This document shows positions 1 to 8,629 of a stretch of 22,439 nt of DNA, piece by piece (the first letter of the stretch is position 1; the number at the start of each line of letters is the position of its first letter). Origin of the DNA: Oscillospiraceae bacterium (GTDB lineage Bacteria > Bacillota > Clostridia > Oscillospirales > Ruminococcaceae); the NCBI GenBank assembly GCA_900752625.1, contig CAADWC010000177.1:1-22439 (forward strand), in the 5' to 3' direction. The translations under genes were made by a program, and so were the position numbers. The notes beneath the pieces are model-generated. The model had not been told where the DNA came from. It worked only from the letters and a program-made list of their open reading frames with translations, and did no database searches.

Positions 1-287
1 AGCAGAACTTCGCCTGCTCCGAACTTACCGATAATCTCGTGAGGAATAGTCGTGCCCTTAAGCGAAATCTTGATAAGATTCTTCTTAGCGTCCTCGATAC
101 CCTTGCGGATAGCGTCAGGAACTTCGCTTGATTTGCCGATTCCGAAACCTACGGTTCCGTTTCCGTCGCCGACAACGATAAGCGCAGAGAACTTCATAAT
201 ACGTCCGCCCTTAACAGTTTTGGATACTCTGTTAATAGCGACTACCTTTTCGCTAAGTTCCAATGTTGAAGCGTCTATTATAGCCAA
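1..287 (-). CDS. rpsE: 30S ribosomal protein S5, C-terminal part missing (window edge)
   Basis: Ribosomal protein S5 of the small subunit, which acts in decoding accuracy and mRNA entry. About 95 N-terminal residues are visible and the rest runs off the left edge; the family is usually about 165 residues. The translation begins [20 protein letters not shown] and contains the family segments [15 protein letters not shown] and [17 protein letters not shown]. The start is a TTG at 285-287. AGGAGG at 296-301 lies 8 nt upstream, and the next in-frame ATG is 30 codons further in, after conserved sequence, so the TTG start is well supported. The ribosome site begins 1 nt after the rplR stop. This is the usual place for rpsE in a spc operon. 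Confidence 0.96.
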   Translation of the reverse strand, partial: MAIIDASTLELSEKVVAINRVSKTVKGGRIMKFSALIVVGDGNGTVGFGIGKSSEVPDAIRKGIEDAKKNLIKISLKGTTIPHEIIGKFGAGEVL

Positions 288-302
288 AAGTATACCCTCC
301 TT

Positions 303-662
303 TTAGAACTTGAGTCCGCCTTCGCGAGCTCCGTCTGCTAACTCTTGTACGCGTCCGTGATAGAGATATCCGCCTCTGTCGAATACGACATTCTCGATAC
401 CCTTTTCAGCGGCCGCTTCAGCGATCATTACGCCTACCTTGCGGGCGCCTTCCTTGTTTCCGCCGTTTCCTTCAAAATCCTTGGACATTGAAGAAGCAGC
501 ACAAAGAGTTACGCCGTTGATATCATCAATGATCTGCGCATATATATGCTTTGAGGAGCGGAATACGTTCAGGCGCGGACACTCGGGAGTACCGGATACT
601 TTGTTGCGGACTCTTGCGTGTCTTTTTGCTCTTGCCTTCGCTCTGTCAAGCTTTTTCACCAT
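303..662 (-). CDS. rplR: 50S ribosomal protein L18
   Basis: L18 binds 5S rRNA together with L5 and helps dock it on the large subunit. At 119 residues it has normal family length. It has the strongly basic N-terminus ([20 protein letters not shown]), the segment [20 protein letters not shown], and the conserved C-terminal run [20 protein letters not shown] ending in GLKF. The ATG is preceded by AAAAGGAGAG. It lies 19 nt after rplF and 15 nt before the rpsE start, consistent with a single polycistronic message. Confidence 0.98.
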   Translation of the reverse strand: MVKKLDRAKARAKRHARVRNKVSGTPECPRLNVFRSSKHIYAQIIDDINGVTLCAASSMSKDFEGNGGNKEGARKVGVMIAEAAAEKGIENVVFDRGGYLYHGRVQELADGAREGGLKF

Positions 663-681
663 AGTAATTCTCTCCTTTTAA

Positions 682-1233
682 TTACTTCTTGCTGCCCTTA
701 CCGGCCTTACCTTCCTTGCGGATTATATACTCGCCGGTATAGCGAATACCCTTACCCTTATAAGGCTCCGGCGGACGCTTCTCACGGATTTCGCAAGCGA
801 ACTGACCTACTGCCTGCTTATCGATACCCGAAACAACGATCTGGTTCGGCTGCGGAACGTCGATCTTGATATCGTCTGTCTCAGGAACGATCACCTGATG
901 AGAGAAACCAAGGTTCATAACAAGGTTCTTACCCTGCTTCTGCGCTCTGTAACCTACGCCGACAATTTCAAGCGTCTTTGAAAAACCGTTTGTAACGCCT
1001 TCAACCATGTTGAAAATAAGCGTTCTTGTCAGACCATGGAGCGACTTATGGAACTTATCCTCCGAGGGACGAGCTACCGTTACCGTTCCGTTCTCCGACT
1101 TGATTATCATATCCTTGTTAAAGGATTTTGTCAATGTTCCCTTTGGACCCTTAACCGTTACAACGTTGCCGTCTGCAACCGTAACCTCTACGCCGGCAGG
1201 AACACTAATAGGTTTTATTCCGATTCTAGACAT
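682..1233 (-). CDS. rplF: 50S ribosomal protein L6
   Basis: L6 binds 23S rRNA near the factor-binding centre of the large subunit. At 183 residues it is close to the usual length. The N-terminus [17 protein letters not shown] and the C-terminal signature [12 protein letters not shown] (about residues 154-165) are diagnostic. The lysine-rich tail ([10 protein letters not shown]) is typical. The ATG has AGGAGG 9 nt upstream. It is followed by rplR after 19 nt and preceded by rpsH after 14 nt. Confidence 0.98.
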   Translation of the reverse strand: MSRIGIKPISVPAGVEVTVADGNVVTVKGPKGTLTKSFNKDMIIKSENGTVTVARPSEDKFHKSLHGLTRTLIFNMVEGVTNGFSKTLEIVGVGYRAQKQGKNLVMNLGFSHQVIVPETDDIKIDVPQPNQIVVSGIDKQAVGQFACEIREKRPPEPYKGKGIRYTGEYIIRKEGKAGKGSKK

Positions 1234-1247
1234 AATATTAGTCCTCC

Positions 1248-1646
1248 TTACCAGATAAATGCGAGAACTTCTCCGCCGACATTAAGCTCTCTTGCCTTTT
1301 TGTCGGTTACGATGCCCTTGGAAGTGGAAACGATAGCTACGCCCAGTCCCTTCATTACCTTAGGCATATCCTCACAGCTTGAATAAATTCTCAAGCCGGG
1401 CTTTGAAACTCTTCTGAGTCCCGAAATAACCGGATTTCTGTTCTCGTCGTATTTTAGAGTAATTCTGATTATACCCTGTTTTCCGTCCTCAATAATCTTA
1501 AAGTCCTTGACATAACCCTCGTCAACAAGGATCTGTGTAATAGACTTTTTCATATTAGATGCAGGAACGTCAACTGTTGCGTGCTTTGCAGAACTTGCAT
1601 TCCGAATTCTGGTCAATAAATCTGCTATTGTATCAGTAATCTGCAT
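1248..1646 (-). CDS. rpsH: 30S ribosomal protein S8
   Basis: S8 is a primary 16S rRNA-binding protein needed for central-domain assembly. In E. coli it also represses spc operon translation. The frame stays open to 1703, but the real start is the ATG at 1644-1646, giving 132 residues that begin [17 protein letters not shown], the family N-terminus. The extra 19 upstream residues overlap the end of the S14 gene and match nothing in the family. An AGGAGG lies just upstream of the ATG. The C-terminus has the conserved [26 protein letters not shown]. Whether S8 autoregulates here cannot be seen. Confidence 0.97.
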   Translation of the reverse strand: MQITDTIADLLTRIRNASSAKHATVDVPASNMKKSITQILVDEGYVKDFKIIEDGKQGIIRITLKYDENRNPVISGLRRVSKPGLRIYSSCEDMPKVMKGLGVAIVSTSKGIVTDKKARELNVGGEVLAFIW

Positions 1647-1662
1647 GCTTGTCAACCTCCTT

Positions 1663-1848
1663 TTACCAACTAGCCTTCTTAACTCCGGGGATCTGGCCGT
1701 CATGTGCCAGCTCTCTGAAGCAAATACGGCAGATACCGAATTTTCTCAAATAAGCGTGAGGTCTTCCACAGATTTTACATCTGTTGTAAGCACGAGTGGA
1801 ATACTTAGGCTTTGCCTGCTGTTTGTTTATCATAGCCTTTTTAGCCAT
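1663..1848 (-). CDS. rpsZ: 30S ribosomal protein S14, zinc-binding type Z
   Basis: S14 of the short, zinc-binding (C+) form, which acts in assembly of the 30S head. It is 61 residues long, as usual for type Z. The ribbon cysteines are all present at residues 24, 27, 40 and 43 (CKICG and CRICF). The C-terminus [13 protein letters not shown] is diagnostic. This gene is often called rpsN in Gram-positive annotation. Having the zinc form in the main operon is typical of Clostridia and Bacilli. Whether a zinc-independent copy exists elsewhere cannot be seen here. Confidence 0.97.
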   Translation of the reverse strand: MAKKAMINKQQAKPKYSTRAYNRCKICGRPHAYLRKFGICRICFRELAHDGQIPGVKKASW

Positions 1849-1869
1849 TGAAATTTCCTCCTCTTAACC

Positions 1870-2412
1870 TTACTTAGCGAACGGAGCGCCCATAAGGGAC
1901 AAAAGCTCCTTTGCCTCTTCGTCTGTTTTCGCAGTAGTGATAAAGTTGATATCCATACCGCGAACCTTGTCGATCTTGTCATACTCGATTTCAGGGAAGA
2001 TCAGCTGCTCCTTGATACCGGTCGAGTAATTTCCTCTGCCGTCAAATGAGTTTGCGTTGATGCCTCTGAAGTCTCTTACACGAGGAAATGCAACGTTGAA
2101 AAGTCTGTCAACGAATTCATACATTCTCTCGGCTCTCAGCGTAACCTTTACGCCGATAATCTGTCCGTCGCGGAGCTTGAAGTTAGCAACCGACTTCTTA
2201 GCCTTGCAGACAATAGGCTTCTGACCTGTAATTGTAGCCAGATCGGACATGATAGCGTCGATAACCTTCTTGTTATCCTTGTCAGCTCCGCAGCCTACGT
2301 TGATAACTACTTTATCGAGCTTTGGAATCTGCATAACGTTAGCATACTGGAATTTCTTCATCATAGCAGGAGCTACGGTGCTAACATAATATTCTTTTAA
2401 TCTTGCAGCCAT
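1870..2412 (-). CDS. rplE: 50S ribosomal protein L5
   Basis: L5 carries 5S rRNA into the central protuberance with L18 and contacts P-site tRNA. At 180 residues it is normal for the family. Recognisable segments are [21 protein letters not shown] at the N-terminus, [23 protein letters not shown] in the middle and [21 protein letters not shown] near the end. It sits between rplX (18 nt upstream) and the S14 gene (21 nt downstream), in canonical spc order. Confidence 0.98.
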   Translation of the reverse strand: MAARLKEYYVSTVAPAMMKKFQYANVMQIPKLDKVVINVGCGADKDNKKVIDAIMSDLATITGQKPIVCKAKKSVANFKLRDGQIIGVKVTLRAERMYEFVDRLFNVAFPRVRDFRGINANSFDGRGNYSTGIKEQLIFPEIEYDKIDKVRGMDINFITTAKTDEEAKELLSLMGAPFAK

Positions 2413-2430
2413 CGTAAAATCTCCTCCTTA

Positions 2431-2754
2431 TTAAAATTCTTCGCCGCAGTCCGCATTCTTGCAGACTCTTACTTTTGTACCGTCCTCAAGAATTTTATGA
2501 CCGATTCTTGTAGGCTTTCCGCACTTAGGGCAGACCGCCTGAACTTTTGACGAATACATAGCAGCCTCTGCGCTTACTATTCCGCCCTGCTCGCCCTGTC
2601 TTCTGGGCTTAACGTGCTTTGTGGCAATATTAAGACCCTCTACGATTACCTTGCCTTCCTTAGGCGAAACCTCGAGAACCTTGCCCTTTTTGCCCTTATC
2701 CTTACCTGAAAGGATAACAACTGTGTCGCCTGTCTTAACGTGTACCTTATTCAT
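2431..2754 (-). CDS. rplX: 50S ribosomal protein L24 with C-terminal zinc-ribbon-like cysteines
   Basis: L24 starts large-subunit assembly by binding the 5' end of 23S rRNA through a KOW fold ([20 protein letters not shown]). The frame can be read from a GTG at 2763, but that GTG overlaps the ribosome site itself (AGGAGG at 2763-2768). The ATG at 2752-2754, 8 nt downstream, is the better start and gives 107 residues ([10 protein letters not shown]). The C-terminal half has cysteines at 75 and 78 (CPKC) and at 98 and 103. The second pair is separated by four residues (KNAD) rather than two, so zinc binding is plausible but not certain. It follows rplN closely. Confidence 0.96.
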   Translation of the reverse strand: MNKVHVKTGDTVVILSGKDKGKKGKVLEVSPKEGKVIVEGLNIATKHVKPRRQGEQGGIVSAEAAMYSSKVQAVCPKCGKPTRIGHKILEDGTKVRVCKNADCGEEF

Positions 2755-2769
2755 TAACGACACCTCCTA

Positions 2770-3138
2770 TTAAAGCACTTCCGGAGCCAGTGAAAGGATC
2801 TTCAGATAATCCTTCTCACGGAGCTCTTTGGCAACCGGTCCAAAAATACGTGTACCTCTTGGATTTTTATCTTCCTTAATTATAACAGCTGCGTTTTCGT
2901 CGAAACGGATATATGTTCCGTCTGCGCGGCGAAGACCCTTAGCTGAACGAACGATTACTGCTTTAACAACATCGCCTTTTTTAACAACGCCGCCTGGTGT
3001 TGCCTTCTTGACCGAAGCAACTACAACGTCGCCGATGTTTGCATACCTTCTGCGTGTTCCGCCTAAAACTCTGATGCACATAAGCTCCTTGGCTCCGGAG
3101 TTATCTGCAACCTTAAGGCTAGTCTGCATCTGTATCAC
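2770..3138 (-). CDS. rplN: 50S ribosomal protein L14
   Basis: L14 lies at the subunit interface and forms an intersubunit bridge. At 122 residues it has exactly the usual family length. Diagnostic segments are [21 protein letters not shown], the basic [17 protein letters not shown], and [17 protein letters not shown]. The start is GTG at 3136-3138. AGGAGG lies 8 nt upstream, and the ATG three codons later would be too far from it. It is the first gene of the classical spc block and follows rpsQ after a 71-nt gap that contains a hairpin. Confidence 0.98.
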   Translation of the reverse strand: MIQMQTSLKVADNSGAKELMCIRVLGGTRRRYANIGDVVVASVKKATPGGVVKKGDVVKAVIVRSAKGLRRADGTYIRFDENAAVIIKEDKNPRGTRIFGPVAKELREKDYLKILSLAPEVL

Positions 3139-3171
3139 AGTGCGTTCCTCCTTTCACAACGTTAAAAGGTC

Positions 3172-3192
3172 ACGGCAGAACGTCGCTGCCGT
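3172..3192 (-). promoter_or_regulatory. hairpin in the rpsQ-rplN gap (S10/spc boundary)
   Basis: The 71-nt gap holds a perfect 7-bp inverted repeat (ACGGCAG and CTGCCGT) around a 7-nt loop. Downstream of it in the RNA, CCTTT can pair with the AAAGG at the front of the rplN ribosome site. No T-run follows, so this does not look like a complete intrinsic terminator. It may be a pausing, processing or translational control element. The function is inference. Confidence 0.45.
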
Positions 3193-3209
3193 CTACCTTA
3201 TATTAATTA

Positions 3210-3467
3210 TTACTTAGCCTTCTCGAGAACGTTAACCAAACGCCATCTCTTATCCTTGGACAAAGGACGGGTTTCCATTACTTCAACCTTGTCGCCGATG
3301 TTGCATACGTTGTTTTCATCGTGCGCCTTAAGCTTAACTGTTCTCTTGATGATTTTCTTATAAAGAGGGTGCTGTACGTTATCCTCGATAGCGACTACGA
3401 TCGTCTTGTCCATCTTGTTGGATACAACCTTGCCCACTCTGGTTTTTCTAAGATTTCTTTCGCTCAC
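3210..3467 (-). CDS. rpsQ: 30S ribosomal protein S17
   Basis: S17 is a primary 16S rRNA-binding OB-fold protein. At 85 residues it has usual length. Family segments are [32 protein letters not shown] and the loop [20 protein letters not shown]. It lies 21 nt after rpmC. It is the last gene of the classical S10 block, and the gap after it is longer than its neighbours and structured. Confidence 0.98.
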   Translation of the reverse strand: MSERNLRKTRVGKVVSNKMDKTIVVAIEDNVQHPLYKKIIKRTVKLKAHDENNVCNIGDKVEVMETRPLSKDKRWRLVNVLEKAK

Positions 3468-3488
3468 AGTTAAATCCTCCCTTCGTAA

Positions 3489-3686
3489 TTACTGAACGCC
3501 GGACTCTTGCTTACGAATGAATGTCTTTACACGAGCAATATCCTTCTTAACAGCCTTCATTCTCATCGGATTCTCCAACTGATTTACGGCGTGCTGAAAA
3601 CGAAGGTTAAAAAGCTCCTGCTTAAGCTCTGCCAGCTTTTCATTCAGCTCGGCAGCAGTCAAATCCTTGATTTCATTTGCTTTCAT
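3489..3686 (-). CDS. rpmC: 50S ribosomal protein L29
   Basis: L29 sits at the peptide exit tunnel rim, where trigger factor and SRP bind. It is 65 residues long, within the family range. The helical hairpin sequence ends in the signature [23 protein letters not shown] followed by [12 protein letters not shown]. Its ATG overlaps the rplP stop codon by one base (TAATG at 3684-3688), so translation is probably coupled. A weak GGTGG lies upstream inside rplP. Confidence 0.98.
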   Translation of the reverse strand: MKANEIKDLTAAELNEKLAELKQELFNLRFQHAVNQLENPMRMKAVKKDIARVKTFIRKQESGVQ

Positions 3687-4117
3687 TATTGCTCACCACC
3701 CGTTTCCTGAGTTTCTTTTTTAACAAACTTACACTTTACAGGGAGCTTGTGCATTGCAAGTCTCATAGCCTCTCTTGCAACTTCCTCGCTTACTCCTGCG
3801 ATCTCGAACATTACTCTGCCCGGCTTTACAACAGCAACCCAGTACTCAGGAGAACCCTTTCCTGAACCCATTCGTGTTTCAGCCGGCTTTTCAGTAACCG
3901 GTTTATCCGGGAAGATCTTGATCCATACCTGACCGCCACGCTTGATATATCTTGTCATAGCGATACGGGCAGCCTCGATCTGGTTTGAGGTGATCCATGC
4001 GGGCTGAGTAGCCTGAAGTCCGAAATCTCCGTAGGTTACCTTGTTTCCTCTTGTAGCCTTGCCCTTTAAACGGCCCCTCTGAACTCTTCTGTATTTAACT
4101 CTCTTTGGAAGCAGCAT
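3686..4117 (-). CDS. rplP: 50S ribosomal protein L16
   Basis: L16 lies near the A site and helps organise the peptidyl-transferase region. At 143 residues it has normal length. Diagnostic segments are [42 protein letters not shown], and the Gly-rich [20 protein letters not shown]. Its ATG overlaps the rpsC stop (TAATG at 4115-4119) and its own stop overlaps the rpmC start, giving three coupled genes in a row. Confidence 0.98.
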   Translation of the reverse strand: MLLPKRVKYRRVQRGRLKGKATRGNKVTYGDFGLQATQPAWITSNQIEAARIAMTRYIKRGGQVWIKIFPDKPVTEKPAETRMGSGKGSPEYWVAVVKPGRVMFEIAGVSEEVAREAMRLAMHKLPVKCKFVKKETQETGGEQ

Positions 4118-4917
4118 TAGTTGTTACCTCCTTCTCTTTTAGCCTTGTTGAAGTCGCGGCGTCCTCTGTTAGGTCTGTCGCCGTCTCTTCTGTTGCGTCT
4201 TCTGTCGGAAGGCTCTCTTCTGTCAGAAGCGGCAACCTCGCCCTTGAGAACCTCTCCGCGGTAGATCCATACCTTTACGCCCAGACGTCCGTAAGTTGTA
4301 TGAGCTTCCGCAGTGCCGTAGTCGATATCGGCTCTGATGGTCTGAAGGGGAATTGTACCCTCGTGATATGTCTCGCTTCTTGCGATTTCAGCTCCCGCAA
4401 GACGACCCGAGGTCCTTACCTTGATGCCCTTTGCGCCGAGCTTCATAGCCCTGCCGATAGCCTGCTTCATAGCGCGTCTGAAGGAAATTCTGTCCTCAAG
4501 ATCGTGTGCGATCTTCTCAGCTACCAGCTGAGCGTTGATATCGGGCTGCTTTACCTCAACGATGTTGATAGCAACCTTCTTGCCGATTTTCTTTTCAAGG
4601 TCTGCACGAAGCTTTTCGATCTCAGCTCCGCCTCTTCCGATTACAAGACCCGGTTTTGCACAGTGAATGTGAATTTTAACCTTCTGTCCTCCGTCGTTAT
4701 CGGCGAATCTTTCGATCTCAATCTTAGGAACACCTGCATAAACGCACTTATCAGCCGGATTCTTTGAACGTCTGTTCAACTCTTTAAGAATATAGTTACG
4801 AACGTTGTAATCCTCAACCAGTGTGTCGCCGAAAGTGTTCTTATCTGCAAACCAGCGGGAATCCCAATCCTTGATCACACCGACTCTCAGTCCGTGTGGA
4901 TTAACTTTCTGGCCCAT
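4117..4917 (-). CDS. rpsC: 30S ribosomal protein S3 with extended arginine-rich tail
   Basis: S3 forms part of the mRNA entry tunnel and its helicase activity. The N-terminus [22 protein letters not shown] is diagnostic. The type II KH domain carries the GRGG loop at residues 94-97. The C-terminal domain includes [15 protein letters not shown] and [13 protein letters not shown]. At 266 residues it is longer than the E. coli protein (233). The surplus is a charged tail (about 230-266) rich in Arg, Asp and Asn, probably disordered. Extended S3 tails are known in Clostridia. Its stop overlaps the rplP start. Confidence 0.98.
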   Translation of the reverse strand: MGQKVNPHGLRVGVIKDWDSRWFADKNTFGDTLVEDYNVRNYILKELNRRSKNPADKCVYAGVPKIEIERFADNDGGQKVKIHIHCAKPGLVIGRGGAEIEKLRADLEKKIGKKVAINIVEVKQPDINAQLVAEKIAHDLEDRISFRRAMKQAIGRAMKLGAKGIKVRTSGRLAGAEIARSETYHEGTIPLQTIRADIDYGTAEAHTTYGRLGVKVWIYRGEVLKGEVAASDRREPSDRRRNRRDGDRPNRGRRDFNKAKREGGNN

Positions 4918-4937
4918 AGTTTACCTCCTCTTTCAGC

Positions 4938-5273
4938 TTATTCCTTTTCCTTGAGAACCACCGTAACGTGCGATGTTCTCTTCAGAATTCTATAGGCTCT
5001 GCCCTGAGCTCTTGGCATAATTCTCTTCATAATCGGTCCCGGGCAAACGTAACACTCAGCAACATAAAGATTGTTCTTATCCATGTTGTGATTGTTCTCT
5101 GCGTTTGCAGCGGCGGACTTCAGAAGCTTTTCCAAATATTCACAAGCAGCCTTTGGTGTGTGCTTTACAGTTGCCATAGCAACTTCATAATCTTTTCCCC
5201 TGATAAGGTCAAGAACGATCTGAACCTTACGAGGAGCAATACGAGCATTTCTCAGAATTGCCTTTGCTTCCAT
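4938..5273 (-). CDS. rplV: 50S ribosomal protein L22
   Basis: L22 lines the nascent peptide exit tunnel with L4; its beta-hairpin loop is a known site of macrolide resistance changes. At 111 residues it has usual length. It has the N-terminal [20 protein letters not shown] and the tunnel hairpin and C-terminal signature ending [20 protein letters not shown]. It lies 20 nt upstream of rpsC and 18 nt downstream of rpsS. Confidence 0.98.
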   Translation of the reverse strand: MEAKAILRNARIAPRKVQIVLDLIRGKDYEVAMATVKHTPKAACEYLEKLLKSAAANAENNHNMDKNNLYVAECYVCPGPIMKRIMPRAQGRAYRILKRTSHVTVVLKEKE

Positions 5274-5291
5274 CTGAACTCCTCCTTTCCG

Positions 5292-5576
5292 CTACTTCTT
5301 ACCATTATTAGAGGTCTTGGAACCTGCATGACCTTTAAATGTTCTTGTCGGCGCAAATTCTCCGAGCTTATGACCAACCATATCCTCAGTTACATAAACA
5401 GGACCGTGCTTGCGGCCGTCATGAACAGCAAATGTATGACCAACGAATTCAGGGAAAATCGTTGAGGCTCTGCTCCAGGTCTTGATAACCTTCTTCTCGC
5501 CTGCTTCGTTCATTGCAATTACTTTCTTCATCAGGGATTCTTCAACGTAAGGTCCCTTCTTGACACTTCTGCCCAT
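5292..5576 (-). CDS. rpsS: 30S ribosomal protein S19
   Basis: S19 sits in the 30S head with S13 and contacts 23S rRNA and L5. It is 94 residues long. Diagnostic parts are [42 protein letters not shown] and [17 protein letters not shown]. The stop is TAG. It lies 23 nt after rplB, each with its own ribosome site. Confidence 0.98.
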   Translation of the reverse strand: MGRSVKKGPYVEESLMKKVIAMNEAGEKKVIKTWSRASTIFPEFVGHTFAVHDGRKHGPVYVTEDMVGHKLGEFAPTRTFKGHAGSKTSNNGKK

Positions 5577-5599
5577 TATTCATCTGCCTCCTTTCAGCA

Positions 5600-6433
5600 T
5601 TACTTACCGTTTCTGCGTTTTACGATAAACTTATCGGAGCGATGATGCTTAGCGCGCGTCTTGTAACCCATTGTTGGCTTACCCCAAGGAGTAACAGGAC
5701 TCGGACGTCCGACAGGCGACTTACCTTCACCACCGCCGTGAGGGTGGTCGCAGGGGTTCATTACGGAACCTCTTACAGTAGGCCTCCAGCCCATATGACG
5801 CTTTCTTCCGGCCTTACCGATATTTACGTTTTCATGGTCGATATTTCCCACCTGACCGATAGTAGCCATGCAGCCTATCGGGATCTTTCTCATTTCGCCG
5901 GAGGGAAGTCTTACGAGAGCGTAGTTCTCCTCCTTACCCATAAGCTGAGCCATATTTCCTGCCGAACGAACCAGCTGAGCGCCCTTTCCGGGATAAAGCT
6001 CAAGATTGTGGATAAACGTACCTACAGGAATGTTCGCCAGAGCAAGCGCGTTGCCGGGCTTGATATCGGCGTCAGCTCCGGATCTTACAACATCGCCGAC
6101 CTTAAGTCCGTTGGGTGCGATGATGTATCTCTTCTCGCCGTCCTCGTACTGAACGAGAGCGATGAAAGCCGATCTGTTGGGATCGTACTCGATAGTAAGA
6201 ACTGTTGCGTTCATATCGAGTTTGTTCCTCTTAAAATCAATTACACGGTATTTTCTTCTTACTCCGCCGCCTCTGTGACGAACGGTGATTCTGCCGTAGC
6301 TGTTTCTGCCGGACTTCTTGTCCATAGGCTCGAGCAGCGACTTGCAGGGAGCAACCTTTGAAAGCTCTGAGTAATCGGTAACTGTCATACCGCGTCTACC
6401 CGGAGTCGTAGGCTTATAGCTCTTTATTGCCAT
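5600..6433 (-). CDS. rplB: 50S ribosomal protein L2
   Basis: L2 is needed for subunit association and for peptidyl-transferase structure. At 277 residues it has normal length. The N-terminal RNA-binding domain begins [17 protein letters not shown]. The conserved loop [19 protein letters not shown] includes His230, the equivalent of the histidine studied in E. coli L2. Translation starts at an ATG with AAGGAG at 6443-6448. It is preceded by an unusually long, structured 217-nt gap after rplW, so expression may be controlled separately from the genes before it. Confidence 0.98.
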   Translation of the reverse strand: MAIKSYKPTTPGRRGMTVTDYSELSKVAPCKSLLEPMDKKSGRNSYGRITVRHRGGGVRRKYRVIDFKRNKLDMNATVLTIEYDPNRSAFIALVQYEDGEKRYIIAPNGLKVGDVVRSGADADIKPGNALALANIPVGTFIHNLELYPGKGAQLVRSAGNMAQLMGKEENYALVRLPSGEMRKIPIGCMATIGQVGNIDHENVNIGKAGRKRHMGWRPTVRGSVMNPCDHPHGGGEGKSPVGRPSPVTPWGKPTMGYKTRAKHHRSDKFIVKRRNGK

Positions 6434-6650
6434 TGAAATTCACTCCTTAATCTGAGTTTTGCGAAGAAGCCAAAGAACGGTTTCGCTCCAAAAACTCCTC
6501 CATACTTACATTCTGCGGTGAATGGAACCTTTGGTTCAGCGGCCCTCGCCGCCTCGCAGAATCTTTCCCCTTAAACTCGGTCTTACGTTTTCCGGGGAGT
6601 GACGCCGCTTTTTACGACGCCCTCTTTTAGAAGGTCAGTCCTTCTGCGGA
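6434..6650 (-). promoter_or_regulatory. structured intergenic RNA between rplW and rplB
   Basis: This 217-nt gap is far longer than the other gaps in the operon and folds clearly on the transcribed strand. An 8-bp stem (6555-6562 with 6510-6517) encloses two hairpins: GCGGC-GAGG-GCCGC at 6539-6552 and GAACC-AAA-GGTTC at 6525-6537. Together they form a three-way junction. A second long stem-loop (6454-6497: GAGTTTT with AAAACTC, then GCGAA with TTCGC) ends just before the rplB ribosome site. A small hairpin, AGAAGG with CCTTCT, lies at 6630-6646. CACTCC at 6596-6601 is exactly complementary to GGAGTG at 6441-6446, which overlaps the ribosome site. There is no U-tract. I read it as a candidate cis-regulatory RNA of rplB; I do not recognise a named family. 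Confidence 0.6.
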
Positions 6651-6944
6651 TTAATACATTCCGTCGAAGAATTCGATAGTCTTATCGCCTTCAAGAGTAA
6701 CGATTGCCTTTTTCCAGTCAGGTCTGAAGCCGACGCTTCTTCCCATTCTTTTTTCCTTGCCCTTTACGCTGATGGTATTGACCTTAGCGACCTTAACGCC
6801 GAAAAGTTCCTCGACCGCCTTTGCGATCTCGATCTTGTTAGCGTCCTTGGCAACCTCGAAAGTGTATTTTTTGCTCTGAAGTCTTTCCATTGAATCTTCA
6901 GTGATAATCGGTCTGATTACAATATCTTGAGCAGTCTTAGTCAT
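6651..6944 (-). CDS. rplW: 50S ribosomal protein L23
   Basis: L23 lies at the exit tunnel and is a docking site for trigger factor and SRP. At 97 residues it has normal length. It has [24 protein letters not shown] at the N-terminus, [23 protein letters not shown] in the middle, and [11 protein letters not shown] near the end. Its ATG overlaps the rplD stop by one base (TAATG at 6942-6946), implying coupled translation. It is followed by the 217-nt structured gap. Confidence 0.98.
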   Translation of the reverse strand: MTKTAQDIVIRPIITEDSMERLQSKKYTFEVAKDANKIEIAKAVEELFGVKVAKVNTISVKGKEKRMGRSVGFRPDWKKAIVTLEGDKTIEFFDGMY

Positions 6945-7567
6945 TATGCATAAACCTCCTCAATCTTTGTTACAGCGTCCGAAGCAACAATAAACTTATC
7001 GTAATTGAGTATATCGTATACGTTAAGAGTGTTTACTGTAGCTGTCTTAACGCCCGGGATGTTTCCTGCACTCTTGACGATCTTCTTGTCAGCCTCAGCC
7101 GTTACGATAAGAGCCTTGCCCTCAACGTTAAGCGCCTTAAGCATATCTACGATCGTCTTGGTTTTGAACTCTTCAACCTTGATAGCGTCTACTACTACCA
7201 TGTTCTCGTCCATAACCTTTGTAGAAAGTGCTGATTTCATACCAAGTCTTTTCTCTTTCTTATTCAGAGAATAGCTGTAATCTCTGGGCTTAGGACCGAG
7301 AGCAACTCCGCCGTGAGTCCACTGAGGAGCTCTGATGGAGCCCTGTCTTGCATGACCCGTGACCTTCTGTCTCCAAGGCTTTCTTCCGCCGCCTCTTACC
7401 TCTGTTCTGGTGAGAGTTGACTGTGTGCCCTGTCTCTGGTTAGCCAGATAATTAACAACCATTGCGTGCATTATTGCTTTATTCGGCTCAATTCCGAAAA
7501 TCGCGTCGCTAAGCTCAGTGTCGGCTACTTTTTTGCCCGTCATATCAAATACTGAAATCTTTGACAT
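6944..7567 (-). CDS. rplD: 50S ribosomal protein L4
   Basis: L4 lines the exit tunnel with L22. In E. coli it is the autogenous regulator of the S10 operon. The frame can be extended to a GTG at 7585, but that codon lies in the ribosome-site region. The ATG at 7565-7567, 7 nt after AGGAGG, gives 207 residues beginning [14 protein letters not shown], the usual family start and length. The tunnel loop region [23 protein letters not shown] is clear. It is a candidate regulator of the long rpsJ leader, by analogy only. Confidence 0.97.
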   Translation of the reverse strand: MSKISVFDMTGKKVADTELSDAIFGIEPNKAIMHAMVVNYLANQRQGTQSTLTRTEVRGGGRKPWRQKVTGHARQGSIRAPQWTHGGVALGPKPRDYSYSLNKKEKRLGMKSALSTKVMDENMVVVDAIKVEEFKTKTIVDMLKALNVEGKALIVTAEADKKIVKSAGNIPGVKTATVNTLNVYDILNYDKFIVASDAVTKIEEVYA

Positions 7568-7584
7568 AATAACTCCTCCTTCCA

Positions 7585-8220
7585 CTAAGCCTTCTTAACG
7601 CAGTCAACAATTGTAACAGTTCCGTTCTTTGGTCCCGGAATTGCACCCTTGATTGCGATAAGATTATTTTCTGCGTCAATCTTAACAATTTCAAGATTCT
7701 GAACGGTTACCTTCTCGGCGCCCATGTGACCGGGCATTCCCTTGCCCTTGTAGATTCTCGAAGGAGAAGAACAAGCGCCCATGGAACCTGCGTGTCTGTG
7801 AACAGGACCTGTACCGTGAGTTTCCTTAAGTCTTGCATTGTTGTGACGTTTGATCGTTCCTGCGAAGCCCTTACCTTTGCTTATTCCGCTTACATCAACG
7901 ATGTCGCCCTCGGCAAAGGTGTCAGCCTTTACAATGTCGCCGACGTTAAGACCTGAAATATCGTCAAGTCTGAACTCTTTAAGAGTTCTCTTCATTGCTA
8001 CGTCAGCCTTTTTGAAGTGTCCCTGAAGAGGCTTGTTCACCCTCTTCGCCCTGATGTCGCCGAAGCCGAGCTGTACAGCTTCATAGCCGTCGTTTTCAAC
8101 GGTCTTCTTCTGAACGACAACACAAGGACCTGCTTCTACAACAGTTACAGGAATTACCTTTCCTGCTTCATCGAAAATCTGCGTCATGCCGATTTTCTTA
8201 CCGATGATACCCTTCTGCAT
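7585..8220 (-). CDS. rplC: 50S ribosomal protein L3
   Basis: L3 is an early assembly protein reaching into the peptidyl-transferase centre. At 211 residues it has usual length. [21 protein letters not shown] begins the protein. The extended loop [20 protein letters not shown] and [19 protein letters not shown] is the family signature. The ATG has AGGAGG 8 nt upstream. The 94-nt gap before it holds two hairpins. Its TAG stop borders the rplD ribosome site. Confidence 0.98.
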   Translation of the reverse strand: MQKGIIGKKIGMTQIFDEAGKVIPVTVVEAGPCVVVQKKTVENDGYEAVQLGFGDIRAKRVNKPLQGHFKKADVAMKRTLKEFRLDDISGLNVGDIVKADTFAEGDIVDVSGISKGKGFAGTIKRHNNARLKETHGTGPVHRHAGSMGACSSPSRIYKGKGMPGHMGAEKVTVQNLEIVKIDAENNLIAIKGAIPGPKNGTVTIVDCVKKA

Positions 8221-8247
8221 TTTTATTTCCTCCTATTTGGTTATTGG

Positions 8248-8304
8248 TTGAGCGAACGCCCAACATGACCTGCATTACATCGATGCGAGATTACCTGTAA
8301 TCTC
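8248..8304 (-). promoter_or_regulatory. two hairpins in the rpsJ-rplC gap
   Basis: The 94-nt gap between rpsJ and rplC contains an 8-bp perfect dyad, GAGATTAC and GTAATCTC, at 8287-8304. A second stem, at 8248-8263 (TTGGGCG with CGCTCAA in the RNA, one G-U pair), ends just before the rplC ribosome site. Neither is followed by a U-tract in the direction of the operon. They could be processing or translational control elements. Confidence 0.4.
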
Positions 8305-8314
8305 TTTTTGGAAA

Positions 8315-8629
8315 TTACTTGATTTCCATTACAATGTTTACGCCTGCAGGAAGTTCAAGACTCTCAAGAGCTGCCGTTGTTTCCTTTGTAGGACGGATCA
8401 CGTCGATAAGTCTCTTATGAGTTCTCATCTCAAACTGCTCTCTGCTGTCTTTGTACTTATGAACAGCTCTGAGGATCGTTACGATCTCCTTATCAGTAGG
8501 AAGGGGGATAGGTCCTGAAACCTGTGCGCCCGAACGCTTAACAGCCTCTACAATCTTAGTTGCAGCTGCGTCTACTACTGCGTGCTCATAACCCTTGATC
8601 TTGATTCTGATCTTTTCATTGACTGCCAC
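8315..8629 (-). CDS. rpsJ: 30S ribosomal protein S10
   Basis: S10 acts in 30S head assembly and, as NusE, in transcription antitermination with NusB. At 104 residues it has normal length. The sequence [23 protein letters not shown], the loop [39 protein letters not shown] and the C-terminal [12 protein letters not shown] are diagnostic. The start is a GTG at 8627-8629, with GAGGAGG 8 nt upstream. It is the first gene of the operon, after a leader of about 410 nt. Confidence 0.98.
   Translation of the reverse strand: MAVNEKIRIKIKGYEHAVVDAAATKIVEAVKRSGAQVSGPIPLPTDKEIVTILRAVHKYKDSREQFEMRTHKRLIDVIRPTKETTAALESLELPAGVNIVMEIK

Noticed and set aside
4105..4767. 220-codon plus-strand frame opposite rpsC
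   Set aside because: It is antisense to a certain ribosomal protein gene, with low-complexity Ser/Val-rich translation and no ribosome site or family resemblance.
5642..6361. 239-codon plus-strand frame opposite rplB
   Set aside because: Shadow of rplB; no recognisable domain.
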